Source: CAWDZK01 sp963726615 (GTDB lineage Bacteria; Actinomycetota; Actinomycetes; JACCUZ01). From it: a stretch of 64,000 nt of DNA. Below, piece after piece: positions 46,135-54,275 of this stretch. The position numbers and the translations under genes were made by a program. The stretch lies in contig CAVSCX010000003.1 of assembly GCA_963726615.1 (NCBI GenBank), positions 124,001 through 188,000 of the forward strand, given 5' to 3'. The notes under the pieces were generated by a model. It saw only the letters and a list, made by a program, of their open reading frames with translations, searched no databases and was not told the DNA's origin. How positions within the stretch are numbered: position 1 is the stretch's first letter; each line of letters starts with the position of its first letter.

Positions 46135-46886
46135 GCCGGGGGTCGCTGGTCCGCGTACGCGAGGACGTGCGACATCACCTTCACCGCAAGCCGGCGCTCC
46201 GCGGCCCCCGTGCGGCCGAGCTCGCCGAACAGCGCCGCCAGGTCGGCGAGGTCGGTGTCGACGTCCAGCGAGCCCGCGGCTGTCTCCAGGTCCAGCCGCA
46301 GGCCGCTGCCGCCACCGTCGGACGCGTCGTCGGCCGCCGCCAGGGCGGTGAGCAGCAGTCTTCCCATGTCCCCGAACAACCGGGCCGACTCGACGGCGAC
46401 CGCCGCATGCCGGGCGAAGAAGTCGAGCAGCACCAGGTCCCGGTCGCTGCCCGGCCGCCCCGCGTCCCGGTCCAGCACCTCGACCACCCCGAGCACCCGG
46501 TCGTCCGTCTCCAGCGGCGCCGCGAGGATCGCTTGCGGCAGGTACCCCGTTCGCTCGGCCACGTCCCGCGCGAACCGTGGGTCCCTGGCCACCTCGTTGA
46601 CCTCGATCGACTGCCCGGACCCGACGACCCACCCCGCGATCCCTACCCCGACCGGCACGGTCAGACCGAGCACGGCCTCGGCCCCGGCACCGCTGGCCGC
46701 CGTGAAGACGAGGTTGGCCTCGTCGGCGTCGAGCAGCGCGATCGAGCACGCCTGGGCACCGAAGACCGCTCGAGCCGCCTCGGCCATCTCGGTGAGCTGG
46801 TCCTCGTGGTCGACCGGTGCGAGAGCCGGCCCGACCGCGGCAGCCAGCCGGCCGAGCTGCTCGACCGCGCCCGGCACCTCGCCCAT
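46131..46886 (-). CDS. GAF domain protein coupled to the S8 peptidase
   Basis: A 251-residue cytosolic protein. One GAF domain spans about 25-170 (ACSIALLDADEANLVFTAASG, VGVGIAGWVVGSGQSIEV, VLGVVEVLDRD). The remaining 80 residues are helical with an acidic stretch. GAF domains bind cyclic nucleotides, haem, bilins or other small ligands; no chromophore cysteine is evident. ATG 46886 has GAGGGAGGGG upstream and a TAGGTT -10 (46924-46919, minus). It overlaps the protease start by 4 bp and probably regulates or scaffolds it. Confidence 0.8.
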   Translation of the reverse strand: MGEVPGAVEQLGRLAAAVGPALAPVDHEDQLTEMAEAARAVFGAQACSIALLDADEANLVFTAASGAGAEAVLGLTVPVGVGIAGWVVGSGQSIEVNEVARDPRFARDVAERTGYLPQAILAAPLETDDRVLGVVEVLDRDAGRPGSDRDLVLLDFFARHAAVAVESARLFGDMGRLLLTALAAADDASDGGGSGLRLDLETAAGSLDVDTDLADLAALFGELGRTGAAERRLAVKVMSHVLAYADQRPPA

Positions 46887-46918
46887 GCGACCCCTCCCTC
46901 ACGCTGCCCGGTGCCGGA

Positions 46919-46998
46919 AACCTAGGCGCAGCGCCGCCGGCGCGCCAGCGTTGTGACGCGAACGCTGCTTGTGAGGCCAGGCCGACAGACATACTGTC
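46919..46998. promoter_or_regulatory. Divergent promoter region of the GAF/S8 operon and the VEGH repeat gene
   Basis: Plus strand: TTGTGA (46969-46974), 17 bp, TACTGT (46992-46997), giving a leader of about 75 nt to ATG 47079. Minus strand: TAGGTT (46924-46919). Two palindromes lie here: CAGCGTT-N8-AACGCTG (46946-46967), between the two promoters, and GACAG-N5-CTGTC (46984-46998), over the plus-strand -10. A third GACAG is at 47007-47011. The layout predicts joint regulation. Confidence 0.55.
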
Positions 46999-47078
46999 AG
47001 CGAGCCGACAGACCCTGAGGTACGTCGGCAGCATCCTCGAACCACGCGCACGAATCGCATCGCTGAGAGGAGCACGAC

Positions 47079-47535
47079 ATGCCTGGGATCCAGGACAGCC
47101 GGGACGATCTCGGCACGAACGTCGCACCCGAGGACGAGGTCGAGGGCCACAAGCTGAAGCTCCCGAAGGCCGAGGACATGGATGTCGAGGGCCACAAGAT
47201 GAAGCTGCCCAAGGCGGACGAAGGCAGCGACGTCGAGGGCCACAAGATGAAGCTGCCGAAGGCCGACGACGACGACGTCGAGGGCCACAAGATGAAGCTC
47301 CCGAAGGCCGACGACGACGACGTCGAGGGCCACAAGATGAAGCTGCCCGAAGGCCGACGACGACGACGTCGAGGGCCACAAGATGAAGCTCCCGAAGGCC
47401 GACGACGACGACGTCGAGGGCCACAAGATGAAGCTCCCGAAGGCCGACGACGACGACGTCGAGGGCCACAAGATGAAGCTCCCGAAGGCCGACGACGACG
47501 ACGTCGAGGGCCACAAGATGAAGCTCCCGAAGTAG
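47079..47535 (+). CDS. VEGH-repeat acidic/basic peptide precursor, interrupted by a single-base frameshift
   Basis: ATG 47079 has AGAGGAG (47066-47072) upstream. A 20-residue acidic leader is followed by units of the form VEGHKMKLPKADDDD, nine in all, the last ending LPK and TAG (47533-47535). Unit spacing is 45 bp, except 48 between units 2 and 3 and 46 between units 5 and 6, where CTGCCCGAAGG has one extra C (about 47345-47347). With that base removed the protein is 151 residues. As read, the frame switches to Arg-rich repeats (RRRRRRGPQDEAPEG) and runs to 47699. I do not recognise the family; the charge-alternating repeats resemble a multi-core peptide precursor (inference). Confidence 0.7.
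47139..47532 (+). repeat. Tandem 45-bp coding repeat, nine units
   Basis: Units start with GTCGAGGGCCACAAG at 47139, 47184, 47232, 47277, 47322, 47368, 47413, 47458 and 47503. Units 4 and 6-9 are identical or nearly so at the DNA level, which points to recent expansion by slippage or unequal exchange. Confidence 0.93.
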
Positions 47536-47574
47536 GGAGCAGCCCGAGGGACCCGTGGGGGGGCTGGGGCCGGA

Positions 47575-49221
47575 TCAGCCGAGCGTGGCAGTCAGCCGCT
47601 CGGCGATCCGGCCCTCGAGCGCGCGGGACGGTCCGCCTCCCACACCGACAGCGGCCAGGAACTCCTCGCCCGGCAGCCGGAACGCCGCGACGTCGGTGAC
47701 CGCCTCCACCGTCGCCGTACGGGCGCGGTGCTGCAGCAGCCCGATCTCGCCCACGTAGTCCGGCGCCTCGATCCGACGTGGGTGCGCCGGCCGCTCACCG
47801 GACCACACGTCGATGGTGCCTGTCGCGAGCACGAACAGGTCCTCGGCCTGGTCGCCCTCGCGCAGCAGCACGGTCCCGGCGGCGAACTGCACCGGCTCCA
47901 GGGCCGCGGCGACCCGTTCCATCACGGACGGCTCGGCACCGGTCAGCAGGTCCGTGAGCGCCAGCAGGTCCAGCCGCGGCTCGAGCTCGGCGAGCCGTTC
48001 GGTCGACTCCTGGTCGAGGCCGCTCACCCGGGCGAGCATCGCCAGGGTCACCGCAGCCGGGACGGCGGCGGCCACGACGAGGCTGGCCCGCAGCCCCAGC
48101 AGTCCGAGCACCGCTGGCGCCAACGCGCTGCCCAGCAGAAGGGTCGCCATGGACAGCGACGAGAGCAAGCCCTCCACACGGGCGAGCCGCGTCCCGGGCA
48201 CGACCCGTTGCATGATCGTTGTCGCCACGACGTCGAGGACGAGGGACGCGACGCCCTCGACGGCAAGGACCACCAGGGCCAGCCAGGGCGAACTGAGGAC
48301 GGCGAGGGCTGCCATCGGCGCTGCGTTGAACAGGACGACCGCGGCGATGACGGCCCGCGGGCGGCGGGAGCGGGCCAGCCGCGGCGCCAGGACGGCGCCC
48401 AGCAGCCCGCCGACCCCGACCGCCGCGTCGAGGTAACCGACACCCGATGCGCCCATCCCGAGCAGGTCCTGGGCGACCAGCACCAGGTAGACCAGCTCGA
48501 AGCCGTAGATCAGGGTGATCGCCAGGGTGGCGACGGAGAGGGTTGCGAGCACCCGGTCACCGAGGAGGGTCTGGAAGCCGAGCCGGACGCCGGCGACCAA
48601 CCCCACATCGAGGGCGTCCTCGTCCGTCCGCTCGGCCGGCGGCACCGTCGCGGCCAGGACGAAGCCGCCGGACACCACGAAGGTCACGGCGTTGACGAAG
48701 AAGGCCCAGCCAGGTCCGGCGGTGGCGACAAGCAGGCCGCCGATGCCGGGCCCCACCACGAGGCTCAGGTACTCGATCGTCGACACCAGCGAGTTCGCCG
48801 AGGCCAGGTCGCGCTCGGGCACCAGGCGGGGCATCGATGCGTAGAAGGCCGGCGAGTACGGCATCCCGAGCAGGGTCGTGAAGCCGACGAGGATGACCAC
48901 CAGCAGGACCGACCCGTCCACCGCCGCCACGGCCGCGATCGCGAGCATGAGGACGGCGCGGGCTGCGTCACACAGGACCATGACCCGGCGCCGGTCCATC
49001 CGGTCGGCGAGCAGGCCGGCGAGCGAGCCGCCCAGGACCAACGGCACAACCCGGACCATCACGGTGGCGGAGACCCAGGCGCTGGAGCCGGTCGCCTGCA
49101 GGACGTAGACGACGAGGCCGATGGTGTAGAGGAAGTCGCCGGCGCGGGAGGTCGCGAAGGCAGCGAGGAGCAGGCGGAAGTCGCGGTGCGCCAGGGATCG
49201 AGAGAGGTCCGGCCGGGTCAC
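47575..49221 (-). CDS. MFS transporter fused to a C-terminal cyclic-nucleotide-binding domain
   Basis: A 548-residue protein. Residues 1-400 have about 12 transmembrane helices and MFS words (LADRMDRRRVMVLCDAARA; PGWAFFVNAVTFVVSG), closest to the DHA3-type efflux group. Residues about 415-548 are a CNB/cyclic-nucleotide-binding fold (EPVQFAAGTVLLREGDQAEDLFVLATGTIDVW; YVGEIGLLQHRARTATVEAVTD). The Glu of GEIG is present but the phosphate-binding Arg region is RARTATV. The GTG start overlaps the Crp gene stop (GTGA). It is probably an exporter gated by cAMP or a related ligand. Confidence 0.85.
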   Translation of the reverse strand: MTRPDLSRSLAHRDFRLLLAAFATSRAGDFLYTIGLVVYVLQATGSSAWVSATVMVRVVPLVLGGSLAGLLADRMDRRRVMVLCDAARAVLMLAIAAVAAVDGSVLLVVILVGFTTLLGMPYSPAFYASMPRLVPERDLASANSLVSTIEYLSLVVGPGIGGLLVATAGPGWAFFVNAVTFVVSGGFVLAATVPPAERTDEDALDVGLVAGVRLGFQTLLGDRVLATLSVATLAITLIYGFELVYLVLVAQDLLGMGASGVGYLDAAVGVGGLLGAVLAPRLARSRRPRAVIAAVVLFNAAPMAALAVLSSPWLALVVLAVEGVASLVLDVVATTIMQRVVPGTRLARVEGLLSSLSMATLLLGSALAPAVLGLLGLRASLVVAAAVPAAVTLAMLARVSGLDQESTERLAELEPRLDLLALTDLLTGAEPSVMERVAAALEPVQFAAGTVLLREGDQAEDLFVLATGTIDVWSGERPAHPRRIEAPDYVGEIGLLQHRARTATVEAVTDVAAFRLPGEEFLAAVGVGGGPSRALEGRIAERLTATLG

Positions 49222-49877
49222 TGCCCGCTCCGGCGGCGGAGCCCGTCGAGGTCCAGGAGCTCGATCCGGCCGCGACCGAGCGCCACCGTGCCGGTGGCGG
49301 CGAGCCGCTGCAGCACCTGGTTCACCGTCGGCCGGGTCGCCCCGGCCATCCCCGCGATGTCGTCCTGGGTCATCGGGATCGTCACCGTCGTCTCGCCGGG
49401 CCGCTGGTAGGCGCCGGCCAGGTCGACGAGCCGCCGGATCACCCGGCGGTCCACCCCGACGTACAGCGCCTCGAGCAGCGACCGGCTGAGCTCGTCCACC
49501 CGGTCGGCCAGCATCTGGACGAGCAGCTGCTCGACGCCCGGGCTGCTACGACGCAGCTCGAGGAAGTCCTGGCGACCGAGGGCCAGCGTCCCGCTCGGCT
49601 CCAGCGCCACCACCGTGGCCGTGCGCTCGTGCGAGTCCTTGATGAGGGCGAGCTCGCCGAACGAGTCACCCACCGAGAGCACGGAGAGGGTCGCCGTGTC
49701 TCCCGAGGGGACCGAGACCCGCACGGCGAACCGTCCGGAGCGCACCAGGTGCAGCGACTCCCCCGGGTCGCCCTCGTGGAAGACGACCTCGCCCTTGTGG
49801 AAGGTGCGTGGCCGCGCCGCCTGGAGCACCCTCGCTCGCTGCTCCTCGTCCAGCGGAGCGAGCAACTGCCAGGTCAC
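49218..49877 (-). CDS. Crp/Fnr family transcriptional regulator
   Basis: A 219-residue regulator: a CNB domain (about 10-125; FGELALIKDSHERTATVVAL contains the ligand-binding Glu and the Arg region), a dimerisation helix, and a winged helix with MTQDDIAGMAGATRPTVNQVLQRLAATG as recognition helix. It overlaps the MFS-CNB gene by 4 bp. Its CNB domain and that of the transporter are related, so both may read the same ligand. GTG 49877 lacks a clear ribosome site. Confidence 0.87.
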   Translation of the reverse strand: MTWQLLAPLDEEQRARVLQAARPRTFHKGEVVFHEGDPGESLHLVRSGRFAVRVSVPSGDTATLSVLSVGDSFGELALIKDSHERTATVVALEPSGTLALGRQDFLELRRSSPGVEQLLVQMLADRVDELSRSLLEALYVGVDRRVIRRLVDLAGAYQRPGETTVTIPMTQDDIAGMAGATRPTVNQVLQRLAATGTVALGRGRIELLDLDGLRRRSGQ

Positions 49878-49912
49878 GACGCAGAGTCGATCATCTTTCG
49901 GCGGGTGACACC

Positions 49913-49941
49913 GCCCGAACGTCGCATTTGGCCGTTCGGGC
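49913..49941. promoter_or_regulatory. Inverted repeat upstream of the Crp-type gene
   Basis: GCCCGAAC (49913-49920) and GTTCGGGC (49934-49941) are separated by 13 nt. The element starts 3 bp after the ABM gene stop and lies 36 bp before the Crp start. It may be a terminator for the former or an operator for the latter. Confidence 0.4.
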
Positions 49942-49943
49942 TC

Positions 49944-50249
49944 TCACTCGGAGTACGGCGCGGCCGAGGACACCTCGAAGATGGTCGCGTCCGGATCACC
50001 GTCGATGATGTCGGGGAACAGGCCCATGACGTGCGCGACCTCGGACAGCGACTCCTGCCGCTCGAGTGCCGCCCGGTCCTCGAAGACCTCGGTCGCGACG
50101 ATCCGGCGGGGATCGATCAGGTCCCGGCCGATGTCGAAGCTGATGACGCCCTCGGTGGCCCGGCTCGGGGCGACCACCTGCCCGAACGCCTCGAGCGCGT
50201 CATCGACGCGGTCGGGCATGCATCGCACGGTGAACAGGACGACGATCAT
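49944..50249 (-). CDS. Antibiotic biosynthesis monooxygenase (ABM) domain protein
   Basis: A 101-residue dimeric ferredoxin-like-fold protein of the ABM/YgiN type (MIVVLFTVRCMPDRVDDALEAF; SFDIGRDLIDPRRIVATEVFEDRAALERQ). Family members oxidise quinols or degrade haem, or act as stress proteins. ATG 50249 has a nearly perfect ribosome site AGGAGGTGG, so the longer open frame to 50399 is rejected. It is the last gene before a 315-bp gap (50250-50564) that holds no convincing element except a TAGGTT (50515-50520) on the plus strand. Confidence 0.82.
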   Translation of the reverse strand: MIVVLFTVRCMPDRVDDALEAFGQVVAPSRATEGVISFDIGRDLIDPRRIVATEVFEDRAALERQESLSEVAHVMGLFPDIIDGDPDATIFEVSSAAPYSE

Positions 50250-50564
50250 CGCCCACCTCCTGGCCTGGACGGCGTGCGGGCGAGGCGGGCGCCCACGGTG
50301 CCGCACTCGCGTCCGGACCGTACTCCCGACGCCGTGCCACGGGAAGGGATCGCCGTGGACTCGCGTGACCGCGACGTCTCGCGCCTTGTCGTTTGCCACC
50401 CGTCGATCGAACCTGACCGTGACAGGCGCCGGAGCAGGACGGAGCGTGGTCGCAGGTGCGGACCGGTCGTGACGATCACCTCGCCCACCCTGGCTCGGCG
50501 CATCGAGCGGGACGTAGGTTGTGATCGCCTTCCGTCCTGATCCGACGTGGCGGAGACTTCGGGC

Positions 50565-51740
50565 ATGTTCGATCTTCGACGGTCGCTACGCCGTGGCGCA
50601 TACGTAGCGGTGGGTCCGTGCCTGGCTCTGGTGGTCGCATCGGGATGCACCATCGGCTCACCGGCCCCATCGTCGGGCACAGAGGAACCGTCAGTCCCTA
50701 CCACCTCCGTTCCCACCGAGGACCTGACCTTGGGGACACCTCGCGCGGTGCATCAGGCGACACCGTTGCGGGACGGCCGCGTGCTGTTCACAGGTGGGTG
50801 CTCGACATCGGGGTGTGGTGGCGTCGAGCAGGCGGCCGTGAGCGATGTGTACGACCCCGCGACAGGGCGGATAGGGGCCGGCCCGACCATGGCGGTGCCC
50901 CGGCTGAGCCACACGGCCACGCTGCTGAACGACGGTCGGGTACTCGTGGTGGGCGGGTACGGAGGCGAAGGGGCACCGCCGACCGGCTCGATCGAGGTGT
51001 TCGATCCGACAACAGATGCTTTCACGTCGTTCGGGTCACTGCGGAAGCCCCGTGCCGATCACACCGCGAGCTTGCTGCCCGACGGACGAGTGGTCGTTGC
51101 GGGTGGCCGCGGTGTCGGTGGTACAGCCCTCCGTAGCGTCGAGATCATCGACCCGAGGGCCGGCGCCGTGGTTGCAGGCCCGGACCTCCCGGAGCCGAGA
51201 ACGGCTCAAGTGGCCACGATGTTCGCTGGTGACGTCTTCCTTGTCGGTGGTACGACGTCGAACGACAGTGCGGTCGCTTCCACGCTGGTGCTGGACCGTC
51301 GGGCTCGGCGTTGGACGGCTGGTCCGGCGCTGGAGACTGCCAGGGTCAAGCACACGGCAGTGGGGCTTCCGGACGGCGACGTGCTGGTGATCGGCGGCTC
51401 CGGTTCCGCGGAGAGCAGGGACGCCTTTGCAGGTACCGAGCTCCTGCGCACCGGAGGTGACAGATTTCGGCCCGGTCCAGTGCTGCCTGAAGGTCGCTAC
51501 AAGTTGACCGACGCCGCAGCGGTTCTCCAGGACGGTCGCGTCGCGGTCGCTGGTGGCACGACGGTCGCAATCATCGACACAGCTTCGGCCAGCGTCCAGG
51601 AGGTCGAGGTTCCCTCGCTGGAGAGGGAAAGGGCGTTCCAGACCCTGACGCCTCTCCCGGACGGCACGGCCCTCGTCGCCGGTGGGTACGACGCTGACAT
51701 CGTTCCCACCGCCACCGTCTGGCTGGTACCAGTCACCTAG
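50565..51740 (+). CDS. Kelch-like beta-propeller lipoprotein
   Basis: A 391-residue exported protein. The signal peptide ends at lipobox VVASGC (about residue 28), followed by a Ser/Thr/Pro linker and then six or so repeats of about 50 residues with the pattern HTATLLNDGRVLVVGGYG, HTASLLPDGRVVVAGGRG, DVFLVGG, HTAVGLPDGDVLVIGGSG. This is the Kelch/galactose-oxidase-like propeller. The copper ligands of galactose oxidase are not evident. ATG 50565 has GGAGA (50552-50556) upstream; GTG 50547 is in frame. Codon usage looks less GC-biased than neighbours, so acquisition by transfer is possible. Confidence 0.75.
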   Translation: MFDLRRSLRRGAYVAVGPCLALVVASGCTIGSPAPSSGTEEPSVPTTSVPTEDLTLGTPRAVHQATPLRDGRVLFTGGCSTSGCGGVEQAAVSDVYDPATGRIGAGPTMAVPRLSHTATLLNDGRVLVVGGYGGEGAPPTGSIEVFDPTTDAFTSFGSLRKPRADHTASLLPDGRVVVAGGRGVGGTALRSVEIIDPRAGAVVAGPDLPEPRTAQVATMFAGDVFLVGGTTSNDSAVASTLVLDRRARRWTAGPALETARVKHTAVGLPDGDVLVIGGSGSAESRDAFAGTELLRTGGDRFRPGPVLPEGRYKLTDAAAVLQDGRVAVAGGTTVAIIDTASASVQEVEVPSLERERAFQTLTPLPDGTALVAGGYDADIVPTATVWLVPVT

Positions 51741-51873
51741 CACCGCCCACGCCACGCCGCACCCGCGCGGCCCGTTGCAACGAGGCCGGACAGTCCCCGA
51801 CTCGGCGATCGGGCGATAGAAGAGGACCCCATGCCAGCCTGCACCTTCTCACCGGCGTGTCCATCCCCGGCAA

Positions 51874-52966
51874 CTACACGTTGAAGCGGAACTCCACGAC
51901 GTCGCCGTCGGCCATGAGGTAGTCCTTGCCCTCGATGCGGACCTTGCCGCGGGACTTCGCCTCGGCCATCGACTGCGCGTCGACGAGGTCGTCGAAGGAG
52001 ACCACCTCGGCCTTGATGAAGCCGCGCTGGAAGTCGGTGTGGATGACACCGGCGGCCTGCGGCGCGGTGGCGCCGACGGGGATCGTCCAGGCCCGGGCCT
52101 CCTTCGGCCCGGCGGTAAGGTAGGTCTGCAGGCCGAGGGTGCGGAAGCCGACGTGTGCCAGCTGGTCCAGTCCCGACTCCTCCTGGCCGAGTGACTGCAG
52201 CAGCTCGAGCGCCTCGTCGTCGGGCAGCTCGGCCAGCTCGGCCTCGATCTTGGCGTCGAGGAAGATCGCCTCGGCGGGCGCCACCAGCGCGCGCATCTCG
52301 TCCTTGAAGCCGTCGTCCCCGAGCTCGTCCTCGTCGACGTTGAAGACGTAGATGAAGGGCTTCGCGGTGAGCAGGTGCAGCTCTCGCAGGTGCGGCCATC
52401 TCGATCCCGGCGGCGGTCGCGCCGGCGTACAGCGTGGTGCCGCCCTGCAGCAGCTCCTCGGCCTGCTGCGCCGCGGCGAGCTGGCCGGCCTTGTCCTTGT
52501 CCTTCGCGAGCCGGGACTCCTTCTCCAGCCGGGGCAGTGCCTTCTCGAGGGTCTGCAGGTCGGCGAGGATCAGCTCGGTATTGATCGTCTCGATGTCGGA
52601 CTTCGGCGCGACCTCGCCGTCGACGTGCACGACGTTCGGGTCGCGGAAGGCGCGGATCACCTGGCAGATCGCGTCGCTCTCGCGGATGTTCGCGAGGAAC
52701 TTGTTGCCGAGCCCCTCCCCCTCGCTCGCGCCCCGGACGATGCCGGCGATGTCGACGAAGGACACGGTCGCCGGGATCACCTTGGCGCTGGAGAACACCC
52801 CCGCCAGCACGGCGAGCCGCGGGTCGGGCACCCCGACGACGCCGATGTTCGGCTCGATGGTGGCGAACGGGTAGTTCGCCGCGAGGACGTCGTTCTTGGT
52901 CAGGGCGTTGAAGAGCGTCGACTTGCCGACGTTGGGCAGTCCGACGATCCCGATGGTGAGGCTCAC
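51874..52966 (-). pseudogene. ychF: Ribosome-binding ATPase YchF/EngD, interrupted by a one-base frameshift
   Basis: Both halves of YchF are present: the OBG-type G domain from GTG 52966 (GIVGLPNVGKSTLFNAL; FVDIAGIVRGASEGEGLGNKFL) and the TGS-containing C terminus ending in GDVVEFRFNV at 51874. At about 52392-52396 the minus strand reads ATG GCC G CAC CTG, one base too many after GIEMA; removing it restores GIEMAHLRELHLLTAKPF and a product of 363 residues, the family's normal length. Because the gene is otherwise intact and widely conserved, a sequencing error is more likely than decay. GTG 52966 has TACCCT 8 nt upstream. Confidence 0.88.
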
Positions 52967-53046
52967 GGGGTTCAAGGGTACGGCGGCGGGCGCCGTCGGC
53001 CGAATCGGCGACGGCGGCACGCCGACGGCGCCCTCCGGGGTTGTGT

Positions 53047-53067
53047 CCAGGGTCTCCCCCACCCTGG
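53047..53067. promoter_or_regulatory. Inverted repeat just before rmuC
   Basis: CCAGGGT (53047-53053), 7-nt loop CTCCCCC, ACCCTGG (53061-53067) ends 5 bp before the rmuC ATG. It may be an operator or an mRNA hairpin that covers the start region. Confidence 0.35.
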
Positions 53068-53072
53068 TGGTC

Positions 53073-54209
53073 ATGGAGATCGTCCTGCTTCTCACCGGCC
53101 TGGTCCTGGGCGCCGCCCTGGGCGTCCTCGCTGCCCGCGCCCGCTGGGCCGGCGCCGCCGTCGAGGCCAGGGTGCTGCGCGAGCGGCTGGCGTCTGCCGA
53201 CGCGCTGTCGGGTCGACGCGACGACGTCGCCGTCACGGTTGCCCCGCTCCGCGACGCGCTGGGCAAGGTGGAGTCCCACCTGCGGGTGCTCGAGCACGAC
53301 CGGGTCGCCGCCTACAGCGCCCTTGCCGAGCAGGTCCGCGCCCTGTCGTCCACGGGCGAGGGGCTGCGGGACCAGACCCGTTCCCTGGTCACAGCCCTGC
53401 GGGCGCCGCAGACCCGCGGCCGCTGGGGCGAGATGCAGCTGCGCCGCGTGGTGGAGCTCGCCGGCATGGTGGAGCACTGCGACTTCAGCGAGCAGGAGTC
53501 CGTGACCGGCGACCACGGCACCCAGCGGCCCGACCTGGTGGTGCGGCTGGCCGGCGGGAAGCGCGTCGTCGTCGACGCGAAGGTCACCCTCGCCGCCTAC
53601 CTCGACGCCGCGGAGCAGCAGGACCCCGACGTCATCGAGGACCGGCTGCGCGCGCACGCCCGGCACCTGCGGGAGCACGTGAAGGGCCTCGCCGCCAAGG
53701 AGTACTGGCGATCGTTCGAGCCGACACCGGAGTTCGTCGTGCTTTTCGTCCCCGGTGACGCCTTCCTGGCTCCCGCGCTGGAGCGCGACCCGCAGCTGCT
53801 GGACGACGCGATGGCGCAGCGCGTCTTCATCACCACTCCGACCACGCTGATCGCGATGCTGCGGACGGTCGCCTACGCCTGGCAGCAGGAGGCACTGACC
53901 GAGCACGCCCGGTCCGTGTTCGAGCTCGGCCGTGAGCTCTACCGGCGCCTTGGCACGTTCGGCGAGCACGTCGACAAGCTGGGGCGGACGCTCAACCGCT
54001 CGGTCGACGACTACAACAAGGTCGTCGGCTCGCTGGAGCGGACCGTCCTGGTGCAGGCCCGGCGGATGGCCGAGCTGCAGGTGACCGACGCCGAGCTGCC
54101 GGCACCCGAGCCGGTCGTCGCCACGACCCGGCGCCTGAGCGCCCCGGACCTGTTCGCACCGGACGAGCCAGAGCGTCCTGACGAACGCCAGCTGCGCTCG
54201 CTGCCGTAG
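53073..54209 (+). CDS. rmuC: DNA recombination protein RmuC
   Basis: A 378-residue protein. An N-terminal membrane helix (about 2-20) is followed by a coiled coil (about 25-105) and the RmuC nuclease-like core (RGRWGEMQLRRVVELAGM; RPDLVVRLAGGKRVVVDAKVTLAAYL; FVPGDAFLAPAL; TPTTLIAMLRTVAYAW). The DAK motif and upstream Asp fit the PD-(D/E)xK-like active site. RmuC limits inversions at short inverted repeats in E. coli. The C-terminal 60 residues are acidic and variable. It is divergent from ychF. Confidence 0.92.
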   Translation: MEIVLLLTGLVLGAALGVLAARARWAGAAVEARVLRERLASADALSGRRDDVAVTVAPLRDALGKVESHLRVLEHDRVAAYSALAEQVRALSSTGEGLRDQTRSLVTALRAPQTRGRWGEMQLRRVVELAGMVEHCDFSEQESVTGDHGTQRPDLVVRLAGGKRVVVDAKVTLAAYLDAAEQQDPDVIEDRLRAHARHLREHVKGLAAKEYWRSFEPTPEFVVLFVPGDAFLAPALERDPQLLDDAMAQRVFITTPTTLIAMLRTVAYAWQQEALTEHARSVFELGRELYRRLGTFGEHVDKLGRTLNRSVDDYNKVVGSLERTVLVQARRMAELQVTDAELPAPEPVVATTRRLSAPDLFAPDEPERPDERQLRSLP

Positions 54210-54275
54210 CGGTCGGCGGAGCGCTGCAGGGCGTGTCTACCGCGGGCGCGCCGCGCACCGACCTACCGTGGGCTG

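Noticed and set aside
46899..47516. Minus-strand repeat proteins over the VEGH array
   Set aside because: Any tandem repeat of 45 bp opens all frames; no ribosome site or domain supports them.
47139..47532. CRISPR-like array
   Set aside because: Repeats are contiguous, in frame and without unique spacers.
47368..47699. Arg-rich repeat protein (RRRRRRGPQDEAPEG)
   Set aside because: It is the +1-shifted reading of the VEGH repeats; the TAG directly after unit 9 in the other frame indicates which frame is real.
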